DNA from: Pagrus major
Taxonomy: Eukaryota; Chordata; Actinopteri; Spariformes; Sparidae
Direction of reading: 5' to 3'
DNA length: 64,000 bases
NCBI RefSeq assembly: GCF_040436345.1
Contig: NC_133235.1
Span: 20,360,660 to 20,424,659 of the forward strand
The notes below the pieces were generated by a model. That model worked only from the letters and a program-made list of their open reading frames with translations, ran no database searches and was not told the DNA's origin. This document shows positions 1 through 13,800 of the stretch, in pieces. Each line of letters begins with the position of its first letter. Position 1 is the first letter of the stretch. The translations under genes were made by a program, and so were the position numbers.

Positions 1-75
1 CACAGCTGTTTATTTAATTCTAAAAGCTACAGTATATAAATCATGCTGCAGAAAAATGTGACGCATGTTAAGTAC

Positions 76-3000
76 CTGTCAATGATGGTGCGATCGCTGC
101 GGTACATGGTGCTCTCGGGGTGGACGGATGAGGGCAGGAGGCTGTGTGTGCGGCTACGGCCGGGATGTGCGAGCTGAGAGGAGGACAGAGAGGCCAGGAC
201 GCTGGCAGCAGCGGAAGCAGCGGTGCTTGGTGGGATGAAGCGATGGTCTCGGCCTTGTAGTCCTGACGCAGTTAGAATGGGGTGGGCCAGGACACTCGCC
301 AACAGATTATCAGGCTGGAAACAGCAAACATCAGAGCCAATAAGTAAATAAAATTAAAGTAGAATAGAAAAGAAAAACATCGACGCTAAAATTCTTTGGG
401 GGAAATACCTGATTAAATTCCTAAAATATCCAGTGGTAATAACTATTAATCATTTTCATTTTTGTTCTTGTTAAAATGTATTAGCCGACTGTCAGCGATA
501 TTAATAGACAATGCAATTTTATTAGCATGACTAATAGCTTTAGTTCACGTGTGGGGCACACTATTTGTGTCCTCTGGGTTTCTTACCCCAGTGGCAGACT
601 CGTTGGACTGCAGCGAGGTGCAGAGGGGAGCCTCAGAGAGCAGCAGCTGGGTGGAGGGGCCGCCCTGTGCATCGTGCTGCACCTTGTCCTTCAGATGACT
701 GATAAACACTGAGCTCTCCTGAGGCGGCTGCCAGCGCGGGTTCTTAATGGTGAAATGCATGAGAGACAGCTCTGTCTTGCCATTTTCAGCCTGTTGGTAT
801 ATGGAGGCCTCAGTCTGGCCCTCTGACATCCACTGCAAATAAAAAAAAAAAAAAAAATAAAGTTGAATTTCAATTCAACATTATAACATTCAATTAAATA
901 TTCTCTAAGACTTTTGCTTGTTGAGAGTCAAATTCTCTCTGGCTTATTAAAAAAACCTTAAGAATTGAGTGGTTTGTATTTGATGTAACAGAAGGAAGAA
1001 ATCATACTGTTGGGTTTCCGTGACGCCTGATGTCCATCTGCGCAAACGAGCAGATGTCTCCAACACCCACCACTTCCACAGTGAAGTTCCTGAAGAAGTC
1101 GATGATCTCTAGAGACTTATTTCTCAGGAGGAAGATGAGAATGAAGGGTGTGACGATTGGACTGAGCAACTCCTCCAAGATGAACACCTGATTTGGACAG
1201 AAAAACACTAAATGTACATTCTGAAATTCACACAGTCAAATGTAGATCAATGTTCCCAAGAATTCATTAATAAATCCAGACTGCATCTCAGACCCAGGAG
1301 CCACATTAACAACTTCATCAATCACAACAAAAAAAATCATCCATAAATGTATTCTGACAAATGTGTTCCAATCCACCGAGTTTCTCCGTCCCTCACCGCT
1401 TTGTACTGGAACAGCTGCGCCACCTCGTCACGGGTCTCGCTCTTGTTAGCATTGCCCCTCCAGTGGTCTGGCATGTAGTGAATGTGTGCCAGCATGCACT
1501 GCAGCAGCTGTTCTGGGCACCACACCATATGCTCATCTGGGATGAAGGACCTGGTGTAGGACAGGTACAAAATATGGACATTTTTCAACAGAACTGCTGG
1601 ACATGTGAGATGAATTAGGGAAATAGGATTGTTTTGTATGATAAAGTTTGATTTTTATGACTGGAAATCTTGCTATTTTCATTAGTAAGAAATAAAGTAC
1701 TACCCCAATTTGAAACAAGCTTCTGCATACCATTAAATACAACTTAAATGAATTAATTACACAAATTGGATAAATGTAATAAATACGTTGCAAATCATAA
1801 TCTATTACAGAATATACTTGTTTGTATATCATAAACAGCAGGAAAGCTCACCTGGTGATAGTGATAACCACCCCCAGCACAGTGATAGCGGTCAGAATGT
1901 GCTGCACTGTCAGAACGTCCTCATCATAGACCGTCAGTGCGATGAGCACAGCCAACACTGAGCCCGAGAAGAAGGCAACGTTCTTCGCCATCACAGTCAG
2001 CAGTGGTGATGTAAAGGAGTTCATGTATTTGGAAGTGGGTTTGTAGCCACGGCCTAAACGTCCGTGCAGCTCATGGTTCAGCTCGTTGAAGTGCCGCAGG
2101 TATAAACGGCCGTAAAGGGACCAGCGTCGTGCTCCCAGGCTTCCGGGTTCTCTGCGGATTATTTCGGTGTAGCTGAAGAATGCGTAGAGCACCTGCCACA
2201 CCAGGATGAAGGGACATAGCAGCAAGTTGGCCAAACCCATCAGCAGGATGACTCTACTGAGCTGCTGTGCGAGCTCTAGCCGGTTTCCACTCTTCTTGTA
2301 CTTTGGGTGCAGGTTCCACTTATTCTGAAACAGAGAGCCAGGACCCCAGAAGAGGATTAGCTCAAAGTTGTACTTGAGGCCCTGGGTGAGGAACACCACA
2401 TTGCCCAGCAGGGGGAGCTGCAGCTGCACTGGCAGCAGTGATTTGTTTATCATCGCCACCATGTAGTTCTTGAATCGCAGTATACGGTGATAGATGTCGA
2501 GCTCCGTCAGCTCTTTCTTGTGTATGCACATTTGCTGCTCTCGTTGCAGGCTAATGAGCCGGTCCTGGACTTCCTGCCATGTGACGTTGCATAGTTCATC
2601 CTGGGACGAGGAGGCAAGGAATACAAAGTAAACTGAAAGATTGACGATGCATGACAAACATCATCATTTTAGGTATGGTTATCTTCATGTCATCTTCAAA
2701 GAAGCATAAGACATTTGTCACATTGATTTGAATGACATTTTCCTGTATGTAATGATAAGGTCTCCAGGCGCAGCACCTACCATTCTGATCTTCAGCGCTT
2801 TGATGTAGAACTGCCTGATCTCCCAGTAGCTCAGAACATTGCAGAAGACTTTGATAAGTCGATAGATCCAGAAGATGGCTGCCATGATGAGGAGGAAAAT
2901 AATCCAGCTGTTCTCTTGAATGCTGGAAAGAAACAAAAAACCTTTTTAGACATGGCTGGCTTCATGTTTCTTGTTAGTAATGGCTTTTTGCAATTCAGAC

Positions 3001-6000
3001 ATGGCGACTATGTAAATGTTAGATACAGCTGTAATCAAACATGTAAAGACAACGCTCACGCAATATTTAGAATGGGATGGAAATATAGGCACACTTTAGA
3101 TTAGGAAACACATATAAACATTAACTAGTTGCTTTTAGCATGCAAATTAGTAGCACACTGGCTCTTTATGAATCATTTTAAAGCGCTTATCAATGCTTTG
3201 TCCTTTGTGACCATATTCTCCAACTAAAAGGCCATTAACTAAGAGCTTTACCTCAATAACCTCCTAACTGCTTAATCATACTAAATAAGGAAGTTGTTGT
3301 ACTTACAATCTTAATATGCTTCCCTCAGTGTGGGCCTTAAATTATGATATATTCTTATGTAATAAAACACATAACTACAAGTGTTAATAGTTTTCAGATA
3401 ACTCTAAATTAAGTCTTTTTAACTCAGAAGTAGTCCAAAATTTAAAGTGAGGTCTTTCTCATAGCCAGTTCACTAGTTTAACACTAGTGAATTAGTTAGC
3501 AGGTTCTACTAGATGGGTAACCAGAAGAGCTAGTACATTACTTAAACAAGTCGTTAACCACTTGTTCAGGTAATGTATAAGCTCTTCTGGTATGGCTAAC
3601 TTGAAATCTTGGATTTATGTCTTAGAATTTATGTTAAATGACATACATCTAATTGGACGCATAGTAAGACATTGTAAATTGACCCTTTAAATAGTATTTA
3701 ACTTATAACACGATAAACAGATGAGAAAATGAGCAACTGTTGCTTTCAGCGTATGTTGTAATCTATTAAAGTATTCATGTCAAAACATGTCAAAACACAG
3801 GACACACTGTGCATTAGCTAAGAATACTTATAATCATGCATTGGCCCATATCAGCACAAATGTTGCCGCTCCTTTAAACGTCTATATCATTTCATATTTC
3901 TGAGTCAAAATAAAGGTTAAATGAAAAATGAATTAGGTCACTTTGAGACATAATAAACAAAATATTAGTTTTCAGGACATGGATCTGGCTTTACAAGGGA
4001 AATTAGAGACGGGTATGAGAGGACAGAGAGGATTCAAACTGTGGGACAAGCTGTTCCCAAATTAGAATTCCAAACGTTTGTACGTCATCGACTTTGATAT
4101 AAATGACTATTGAGCCACCGTCAAAACAGGAACAAATTGATGACAGGCCTAGCTGGAGAAAACAAGTAGAGGCTAGGTTACATCTTGATCTTGGAAAAAA
4201 AAAAAAAAAAATTCTGATAACATGGGGCTAGGGAGAGAGTGGGGTGGGGTGGGAGGGTCTGTCCCTTGAGGCCAGCTAGTGAGGTGTCATGTGGTTGTCA
4301 GCCTGCTGGCCCAGCCAAGTTGTCAGTATTTCGCCAGGACAGTTTTACCTCGTCAGAGCTATCAGTTACATGCATTGCCATGTTCCCTGAAGCAAATCTG
4401 ACCACAGTACACAAATACCTCCCTCCAAGTCACCATGAGGAATGTTGCAATTCGAAGCTACCAATCTCAGGTTGACATAAACAACAAAACTGAGAAAGAA
4501 ATACATTTCTTAGAAAGAGTTGTCACTTAGAAATAATATTTCTTACGTGTTTGTTTATTTTATTTTTGAGTATTGGGTGCTACTGTGAGTGTACAATGAA
4601 CGTAAAGATCATTAATAATAAATTAAAAACCTTATGCTCTTGCACAGAACGGGTCTCTAAACAAATCAAACATTTAATGCTAGCTCTTAATCTGCCATTA
4701 CCTCTGGCACTTTTATCTAACATAAATTACTTATATTTTGCAGATATCTTCAAAACAATAATGCACAATAAATAATTTAAAATCTGTGTCACGTTGACAT
4801 ACTTGGGATGTGGGTTAAAGTTGCTTCTTTTAAGTTTAAAAATAAAAAAAGATGTTCAGATGAGTCGTTGTCTAGCATCACAAATACAAGAAAGTTCTCA
4901 TGATTTTCTGGGGTAAATAAGGAAAGCCACGGCGTAGATCTCAATAGGCTACTGTTCCATTTTCCTTCACTGTTAATGCGACCGAATCTTGAGGTCTGAA
5001 GCGACATCCTGCACAATCCAATAAAAAAGTAAGTGTGAAAGTCTGATTGCATCTGTATTAAGCCAGACAAATTAAATCCCTCAAAAGGCCTGTCTCTAAG
5101 GGGCTCTAATAATATCCAAGACCATGTCTGCTTTAGAACAAAGCACCTTATCAAACTGGCTGGAATGAGAGAACATCACTTTATGCGACTGTACAGCCTT
5201 TTTGATTAATTCACCTCAACTTTAGACTGATTTTGTCCCATTTAGGAAAACACACTAAAGCTCTCCTTAATAGTGTGTTAAAGATGATTACCTCTGAGTG
5301 CACTGCTGGCTGGGTAGGATGGCATCTGGAAGAGTGACCTTGTTCCTGTCGAGCGGATTGTGGCCTGGGCCGGTGTGGTTAACTGCTCGATTGGCAAACA
5401 GGACGTCATACTCCACACAGTTGACCAGGAACGTCGTGAATGTGACAACAAACAAAAGCTGACTGTTAGGAAGACACGAAAAGGGAAAAAAGAGATTAGG
5501 TTTCATACAAGAAAATAACAACAATGACAAAAGAGATTAATACTGGTATATAGTATTGTGATAAGTGAATGCATTTAATTTCTCACCATCAAGCCACAGA
5601 CAGTGAACTCAGCATATATAGAGAAGTGATTCATGTTTAATCGTGCAGATCAATTGCGTGTCGCTTATTTAATATGTTCACAGATGAGCTGCAACATTTC
5701 ATTATTGATTCATCTGCAGATTATTTTTTACAATTAATTGTTCAGTTTATAATGTGTGAAAACTGTGTTGCTCATCATAATTTCTCAGAGCCCAAAGTGA
5801 CGACTTGAAATTACTTCCTTTGTCTATCCAATAGTACAAAACCCAAAGACTCTTCATTTACTATAATAAATGTTAAAGAAAAGCAACAATACTAAATACT
5901 AAATAAGTCTGGGTGCAAAATGAACTGTTTTGTCTACTGGCCAAATGTCAAGTAAGTGTTTTTTTTGGATTTGTGTTTGAGGTTCATCAACTAGCCATTT

Positions 6001-6918
6001 GTATTTGGGTGGTGGCTGGTGCTGGTAAATAAGTAACAATAATAATATAATAAGTATATATAAATAGTAAGAGAGCAAATAGTAAATAAAGCAATAGTCA
6101 CAATTCTTCTGTTTACTGAGAAACAACTGTTTCACATGAGACTTAAGTGCAGCTGGTGTCGAAATCATCTGGCTGAACTTGTTCATGCTGAAGCCTGAGG
6201 CACGCTTAACTGTCATAAACACCATGAAGAGGAAGACCCAGGTTTTACTGAAAATAAATTTCCTGTTAAAAACGTGATGATGTTTTCCAGGAATCAGTAT
6301 GGTACTTACACAAGTTCAAAGAACTCTGACAGCATCATACAAGCAAAGCCATTCTTCTGATGGAAATGATAGATGTGGACAGGCCGGTTAAGGAAAAACA
6401 CCAACAAAGACACCTGACATTTGTCTAAATCATCAAACTCAAGGCTTCCGAGGAAATTCACTTTCCTAGTGATCCCTGCTCTTGAAGCACTGTAAAAGTA
6501 AGAGGCTGTCGAGAAGTAAACATTGTGTAGTTCAACAGATTCTATATATGACTGCTGACATGCATCTTAATAAGTATGTGTGTCAGCATGGCATGATGCC
6601 AATGACATGTTGGGAGACCTGCTATTTAACTACACTGTAATTTAAAAGGATATCCTTGTGAAGAAGTTATCCAGGTTCTTGATATGGTGCCATGAGTCTG
6701 CAACATAAACAAAAGCATTAGACAGCAAGAAACCCCTACAGAGTAAACAGTCTTATCAGCCTATTAGTCAATTATATTAAAGATGCTTCAGTCTACATGA
6801 CATGTTTACCTTTTAGGCCTTCTGGCACATGCACTATTAAATCCTCCTCCCCTGGTGGTGAGTCCTCCTCGAAGTCCTCAATTCTCTGATACTCCTGGTA
6901 AGCTTCAAAGTTGGCCAT
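76..6918 (-). CDS. atg9b: Autophagy-related protein 9B (Atg9b), 3' end outside window
   Basis: Multi-pass lipid scramblase of Atg9 vesicles, needed to start autophagosome membranes. Coding exons on the minus strand, 5' to 3': 6918-6810, 6697-6654, 6374-6310, 5462-5292, 2922-2781, 2600-1852, 1550-1397, 1187-1008, 832-587, 314-76. All join in frame and give 699 residues plus 2 nt; the rest lies beyond base 1. The start is the ATG at 6918, giving MANFEAYQEYQ, followed by SPPGEEDLIVHV as in vertebrate ATG9. Family landmarks include LTELDIYHRILRF, FELILFWGPGSLF, YDEDVL, LAHIHYMPDHW, LEELLSPIVTP and GQTEASIYQQAENGKTELSL. The last exon in view (LASVLAHPI, ASVLASLS) and VGDICSFA resemble ATG9B more than ATG9A, and location beside abcb8 agrees. 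The intron after exon 2 is AT-AC (see separate entry). Intron 4 (2923-5291) is the largest and holds a hairpin. Family and exon structure are certain; the B paralogue is very likely. Confidence 0.95.
3520..3591. repeat. Near-perfect 32-bp hairpin in atg9b intron 4
   Basis: Left arm 3520-3551 and right arm 3560-3591 are reverse complements with 4 mismatches in 32 positions, around an 8-nt loop (CGTTAACC). A shorter palindrome (TTCACTAG...CTAGTGAA, about 3467-3489) lies just before it. It could be the centre of a decayed foldback transposon or a transcribed hairpin; sequence alone does not decide. Confidence 0.7.
6375..6653 (-). other. atg9b: U12-type AT-AC intron of atg9b
   Basis: No GT donor follows exon 2 here. 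The exon ends at AGG (6654) and the intron begins ATATCCTT, the textbook U12 AT-AC donor. On the same strand TTCCTTAAC (6395-6387) is a perfect U12 branch-site consensus, with the branch A at 6388. The intron ends in AC (6376-6375), 13 nt beyond the branch. Joining 6654 to 6374 gives NFFTR-IYHFHQKNGF, which aligns with human ATG9A FFSR-VYNLHQKNGF without gap. All three signals and the protein frame therefore agree. Confidence 0.93.
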
Positions 6919-7857
6919 TGTGCTTTTACATTCTTATGGTCGCTCCCTACTGACGAGCTACTTGTAGTAAACACTGTATGGAAGTGAATGCAGTCTCGCA
7001 GCCTCAGTACATCGTGTAAGCTAGCCTCTCAGCAGCTCAAGCAGTTCAGATGAGGGGAACGTTAGCCACGGCTAGCATTAGCGTGCTAACTTGCTAGTCT
7101 AGCGGACAACGCTCTTGTAAGTCTACGCTACCATGTTAACATGTAATATACTTGGTAGCAGATAAAATATAAGAGCTCGAATTTCCCACAGATTGACTAC
7201 TGGATGTTAGTTGCCTTAAAATAACGTTAAAACCTAACTCAAGTGTCTGCTGTCTGGTTAGCCTGTGAATGATTCAGCCTCTCGTGTAGTCACGGTGACA
7301 CGGTTTGTTTTGTTCCCGACTTGCTCCGTCCATCTGCTGATCCAGATCTGCTTTCGTCGTCGCTTTGAGAGTCCAATCTGTGACCACAGCTGCGTTTAAA
7401 TCACGACACGGTGGTCTTCAGTTTGTCCCGAGGTCCGCTGGTTGGCTTCCAAAAATACACCATCCTCTGTGTGTCCACTGTTTTTGTCTTTCACAAATAA
7501 ATGTCAACAAAACGTCATTGGCGTCACTTCCGGTTTTTACCCGCCGTCATTTCCGGGTCAGGATTGTAGTTTTTTTCGAGCTTTCCCCAAAGAAAGTCAG
7601 ATTTTTGTCGTGTCTCTGTTCAACAACGTTGCACAAATCGTTAAATATTCGTCAGTTTGTTGCCTGTTATGAAACAAACCTCCTTTTCGCCGCCACAAAC
7701 CGATATTTACCGTAAAGATGACCTCCTCTCGAGCTACATGCAATGCACCCTGGGTCAGAGCCAATATGGCAGCCTGCAGGTTGCCTGTGGATTACTGTAC
7801 AGCTTAACGATTCATTTGATCTAATGAGCGTTTTTTAATAGAAAACAGGCGTGAATT
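6919..7857. promoter_or_regulatory. Shared divergent promoter region of atg9b and abcb8
   Basis: The 939 bp between the two start codons hold the 5' UTRs and promoters of two divergent genes. Visible motifs: ETS-type sites CACTTCCGG (7525-7533) and ATTTCCGGG (7549-7557), a CCAAT box (7761-7765), and CAATATGGCAGCC (from 7762), which resembles a YY1 element. No TATA box at a sensible position was noted. This TATA-less, ETS-containing arrangement fits housekeeping genes. Transcription start sites cannot be placed from sequence alone. Several GCTAGC-rich words near 7020-7110 have no known meaning to me. Confidence 0.6.
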
Positions 7858-10800
7858 ATGTTCCAGCTACTCTGTTGTAGAGCAAACGTCAGTGCTCCGG
7901 TGCGGTCATTGTCGTTATACCCGCGACGCAGTAAAACAGCAGAGATATGGAGACTTGCACGGTAGGGTAATGTGACCCGGCAACTACATTAGCTAGTGAC
8001 AGCCGACCTGTAGCTGCTGTGTGGGCCATGTGTTAGTTAATCAACACTGATAAGCTTAGCCTACTTTGATTTTCTCAACAGTACATCTTTGCATATGAGG
8101 TTTCATTAGTGTTCATGGATAGATAGAGTACTTAGGAGCAGTGAGTCCTAAAGTAATGTAATACTATTTGTTTCCCCCATATAATTATGTTAATATTATG
8201 ATATATAGTATGATATATTATAATAAATTATGTTTTACTGTTTCTCCCTTGTTGTCTCCTTACATACGTCCTTTTGTATCTGCCATAAACTTCATCAGTA
8301 AATAAGACATTTTTTCTGGTCATCTACTGTGAAAATCTGGTATTTTTTAGCCTGCCTGGAGCACTTGGCCCTGTTTCCCCTCCTGAGAAGTGGTTTAGAA
8401 ACTGCTACCCGTCCTTTGAGACCACTATGAGACAGCATCTTTTGACAGTACTTTTGCTGCTTGGTGTCTTGCGTTGTTTATTGAGCAAATTCTGTATCAG
8501 TGACTCCATCTCTCAGTGAACCAAGCTTGATGTATTGATCACATGATGGTGTGGTCACTTTGGGTCTGCCTGATCGTGCTTTGGATACAACTGATGCACT
8601 GCCCCCTTAGAAACCTTTAGTCCCCCCCCCCTGCTCAGAATAACAGTTTGACTTCTGACACTTTCATTTACTTCCTTGAGTCCTCAACCTTTCCAATTAT
8701 TTCCAGGTTTACGTGACTTTATTAGAGATTTTCAACGTAGTTCGTAATCCCAAACAGACAATAATTAGATGACAGAAAGTTAAAAGTTAATAAACAACAT
8801 ATTTGTGCTTAATTTCATTTGTCTTTTCAACTTTAAAAGACAATTTCAAATGAGATCATGTTTCTTCAGGTCTACAATGTAAAACTGACAAAACATCAGG
8901 CCTGTGGTGAAATTTCATAATCAATTAATTGTTTCAGCTGCTCCAGTGTCTTATATTACATCACTGTAAATTGAATTACTTTGAGTTTTAGTCAAAACAA
9001 GCAACTTGGTTGCCCTTGATGCAATCCCTTCCCGTTGAGTCCAATGTAAGATTTAGATAAGATTAATTAATGATGATTAATTGAAAAAATAATCATCAGA
9101 TTTATACTAGTTACATCCTTTTTATATATCAGTCTGAATTTCTTCAGCCTTGACCATTGTTACATTAGCTTTGTAATACTTTGATGATCAATTATTGAAT
9201 GCCTAATTGTATTAAAACAACATTATGTAGAAACTGTCATTTTCTACAGTTTCTGATTGCAACACCACTGTTTCAAATACAAATCCCAGGTCTGTAACAA
9301 TTTTTCAGACGTAACGTAGGTGCTAACTACAAACAAAACTCATTACGTCATAACAATGTTACGTGTTGAAAACTTGTATGTGGAAGTCAACATGTATGTG
9401 ACGCTGTGATCCTACCCTCTCACTGAAGCTACATAGTGCAGAAACAAGTGATAGGGGGGCGGAGTGGCTGAGACAGAGACACCATTCACCCTATTACAAG
9501 ACACTGTACCAAAATGATTTTAAAGCTTATATTTTAAGGTGAAAAGTTACATAATGTCACTTTAATATTCTTTTTTTATATCCAGGTGGTACACATCTCC
9601 AGGATCTAAAGCTCACAGCTCCTCACAGCAGCCTGGAAATGCCATCAGCCGTTTTTGGAGCCTCACTCAGAGAGCTGTCCGCCACTCCACCACCCGAACA
9701 TCCAAACCCCCGGGAGTAGCTCTGAAGTTCATCCTGGGACCAGCAGCGCTCACTGTCTCCGCACGACTGTTTTGCCACGTAGCTTACTGCGAGGCAGATG
9801 AGAATAACAACATCCCTGTGGAGGTTGTAGCCAAAAACCCTGTGCCTGAGTTCAAATGGCATATCCTGTGGGAATTTGTCAAGCCTCAACTGTTTGCTCT
9901 CATCGGTGCTGTTGTGGTAAGCTCAAAATCAGTTCACCCAAACATGTTTTCAGTGTTTATAAAATAAAATATGATGTGACATGCAACTAATTTGAGTATT
10001 TTTCTTTCCAGCTTGCCTTTGGCGCAGCTATCTTGAACATAAAAATCCCCCTGATGCTTGGCGACCTGGTGAATGTTGTGGCAGGCTACCTGAGAGAACA
10101 TACAAGGAATTATGTCCAGGAGATAAGAGGTCCAGCACTAAAATTACTTGCAATGTATGGTCTCCAGGTAAGTAAATAAATCTGTCATTCTGCCAAGCAA
10201 TTTCACAACTTACTGTGCCAGAGCTTTGACAAGAGACGAGTACAATCAGCCATTGTTTTTCTACTGTCAAGTGGAGATATACAGTACGTCTAATATAACT
10301 ATCATTGTCCAGTCAGGTGTTTTATTTACGCATGGAGTCTTGTGCTTGTACTTGTAATATAGGGCAGTGGTTCCCGACCTTTTCGTATGACCTAACCCCC
10401 ACAGCCAAATGAGTTCATCACCTAAATTAATCATTTATAGCTGACTCGATACGTGGATGTATTTTTTAATCAAATCATGAATTAAAATTTTTGAAATTGT
10501 AGTTGAGCTACATTTACAATCTCTCCATTTGCAACCTAGCAACAACAGAAGTCTCCCCCCTGGGGTGCAAGTACTCCTGTTTGGGAATCACTGATATAGA
10601 GGATAATAACTAGACATTTATTTCTCTGTTAATTACCTGTGAAGAAATGTAGGGGGTGGACGCCATAAAAGTAACACCTGGACAATATAACAGCTCTGAA
10701 ATAACGACCACTTTATGAAGCTTTTAATTGTGCTATATTTTTACTGAAACTATGTCAGAGAAGCGTTAATGAAGAAGACAAGTGTATCTCTATGATACCA

Positions 10801-13800
10801 GGCTGTAGTTGGTGTGTTAATCATTCTGCTCAGTTATAGCTTGCCGATGTTATGGCTTGAGAAAGTCCATTTTCCTAAGAGCTATGATGCTTATTACCCT
10901 AGCATGTCTGCACGTTCTGTTCCACTCACATCCATTGTGAAGAAAAATAATCTGCAAGAAAACCTATAAATGTCACCGCCGTTTTTTTTGGAAAATGTTC
11001 TGCTGCACTGGTCATTAATCACCTCCTTTGTGCAGGGCCTGCTGACAAGTGGCTACATCATCCTGCTTTCCAGGGTGGGGGAGAGAGTGGCAGCAGACAT
11101 GAGGAAAACCCTTTTTGCATCTTTACTGAGGTACATAAATCCATCAGTGTTGTTGCACTGGTCACCAGCGATGGTGCTGTCATTTATATGCTAATGGTCC
11201 ATTATTAAGCTCATGGATGGACTACATCTGCAGTCAGTGTTATTTTTTTTGTCTCAGGCAAGATGTGGCTTTCTATGACGCCAATAAAACTGGACAGCTG
11301 GTGAATCGTTTGACTGCTGACATTCAGGAGTTTAAGTCATCCTTTAAACTTGTCATCTCTCAGGTAAGAAGTGCTATATTTGTGATGTAAAATAATAAGT
11401 AACGTGCTATATTGTTTTAGCCTCCTTATTCCCATGTTTTGTTTTGTTTCTTGCATATCTGCAGGGGCTGCGGAGTATCACACAGACAATTGGATGTTTC
11501 GTCTCTCTTTACGTCATCTCCCCCAAACTGACAGGCTTGACAGTAGTTGTCCTCCCGTGTCTCGTGGGAGCAGGTGCACTCTTTGGCTCATTCCTCCGCA
11601 AACTGTCGCGTCTGGCTCAAGAACAGGTGATGTAGTATTATTATCCTTTCGTTCAGAAATTTTGGTAGTCACAAGGGGCTGCAAAATCAGAACAGGTGTG
11701 ACTCAAAATGCCAGCATGGTGGTCAACGTACTCTACCTCCTCTTGTCTTAACACAGTATATATAAATATTTAGATCTGTTCTCACTTCTGCCTACAAATA
11801 TTAAAAAGTTTCTTTACAATTTCTTCTTGACACCTACTCAGATTCTCATCATTGTGTGGGCTGACACGCAAACAGAAAGATATGTCTATGTTAATGCTTG
11901 TATTGTGAGATATATTATTATAAGTCCAAGTAAAAGTAATAAGCCTTCGGCAGTCTTTGCCTTCAGATTTCTGGTGGTTTTGAGAACCAGTCTTTGCACT
12001 GATACCATGAAACTTAAGTATGTTATTACATAACGAACCAAGCTATTCATTTTCAGTGTCTGTACTTACAGCATGTATAATTTTTTGACAAACAAGGTTT
12101 AATATGTCTTGACTTAAATGTGCTTAACTTAAGGTGGCAAAAGCAACAGGAGTGGCAGATGAGGCGCTTGGCAATGTGCGGACAGTGAAAGCTTTTGCGA
12201 TGGAGGAGCGGGAGCTCCAGTGAGTGAGACCACGTTTTGATGAACTCATAGACTTAGACTCAGTGTGCTGGAAGTCAGAGACAATGTTGGACACACATGT
12301 TTGCTTCCTAATTAAGGCCTTATCTGTGTGTGTAGCATTAGTGGCAAATGTGAACTCGGCGTATGTGTTATGATATTGGAGTATTTGTGTTTGGTCATTG
12401 ACAGAATGGAAGTTTCTGTAACTAAGCAACAACTTCGACCAGAGTATAGTATCTGCTTTCTGTCAACAACGGCACAGGCATGCCCAGTGTACACGAATGG
12501 CCACGTGATGTGCGTTTTCAGGGGTGTTAATGTGGACAGAGATTATTTCTGAAACGGTGCTAAAACACTCATCAGGACAGAGATCGAAACCCTGTTTCCA
12601 AAAATGTATGTATGGACTCAATTTCCCAAATCTTTTTCCTACAGGTTATATGCATACGAGGTTGACAAATCATGTGACTTGAATGAAAATCTTGGTGCTG
12701 GAATAGCAGTTTTCCAAGGACTGTCAAACATCACCCTGAACTGTGAGTGTATTTTATGATGGAAACAGATAAACACGTCTCATGATACTCTGTATAGTCA
12801 TGTTTTTGTGTTGTGTGCCATTAATACAGGCATTGTCCTCGGAACCATTTTTGCTGGAGGGACTTTAATTGCGAGCAATGAAATGTCCCCTGGAGACCTC
12901 ATGTCTTTCCTGGTTGCTTCTCAGACTGTTCAGAGGTAGAAGACACAACTTGTTCTACAATCACTGCTCGTTATGACCATTTACAGTCAACGTTAGTCGT
13001 TGAAATGTAGCTGATGTTTAGGCTATAACTCCTGTATTCTCTTTGTTCTCAGGTCATTGGCCAGTATCTCCATCCTTTTTGGACAGGTAAGTAAAAATGA
13101 TATATGTGTGTTGAGCGTGACTCATAGGAGTGACACATATTTGTAGAAATCTGAAATATTATTCAGGCAGAAATCTAGCCAATCTCTTACGTTCGTTACA
13201 GATGGTGAGAGGAATAAGCTCTGGTGCTCGGGTTTTTGAATACCTGTCTCTGAAGCCGACTATTCCCCTGTCCGGAGGAGGACGCATCCCGTACCATTCT
13301 CTGACAGGAAGAGTGGATTTCATGGACATTTCATTCAGGTGAATACAAAACAAAAGTCAATTTCAAGACAACTCTAGACGCTAACTGAACATGAATATCA
13401 GATGATAATTTTTTTTTTAATATATGTACTTCTAGCTATCCAACAAGACCTGGCCATCAGATCCTGAAGAGGTTCAACTTGACGCTGCCACCGTCTAAAA
13501 CCGTCGCGATTGTTGGAGAATCTGGAGGAGGTAACGATTCTGATTGCAAACGTATGACGTGTAAACAATGTGACCGTGAGCCTGTAATGATTCATTTGAT
13601 ACATTTTAGGGAAGTCCACTGTGGCGTCCTTGCTGGAGCGTTTCTATGACCCAACCAGTGGTGTTATCATGCTGGACGGACTTGACATTCGAACTCTTGA
13701 TTTGTCCTGGATGAGGGGGCAAGTCATTGGATTTATCAATCAGGTAAAGACCGGACAGAGTTTTTGGGTCTGAAAAGTGAAGGCAATGCAGAGATGCTTT

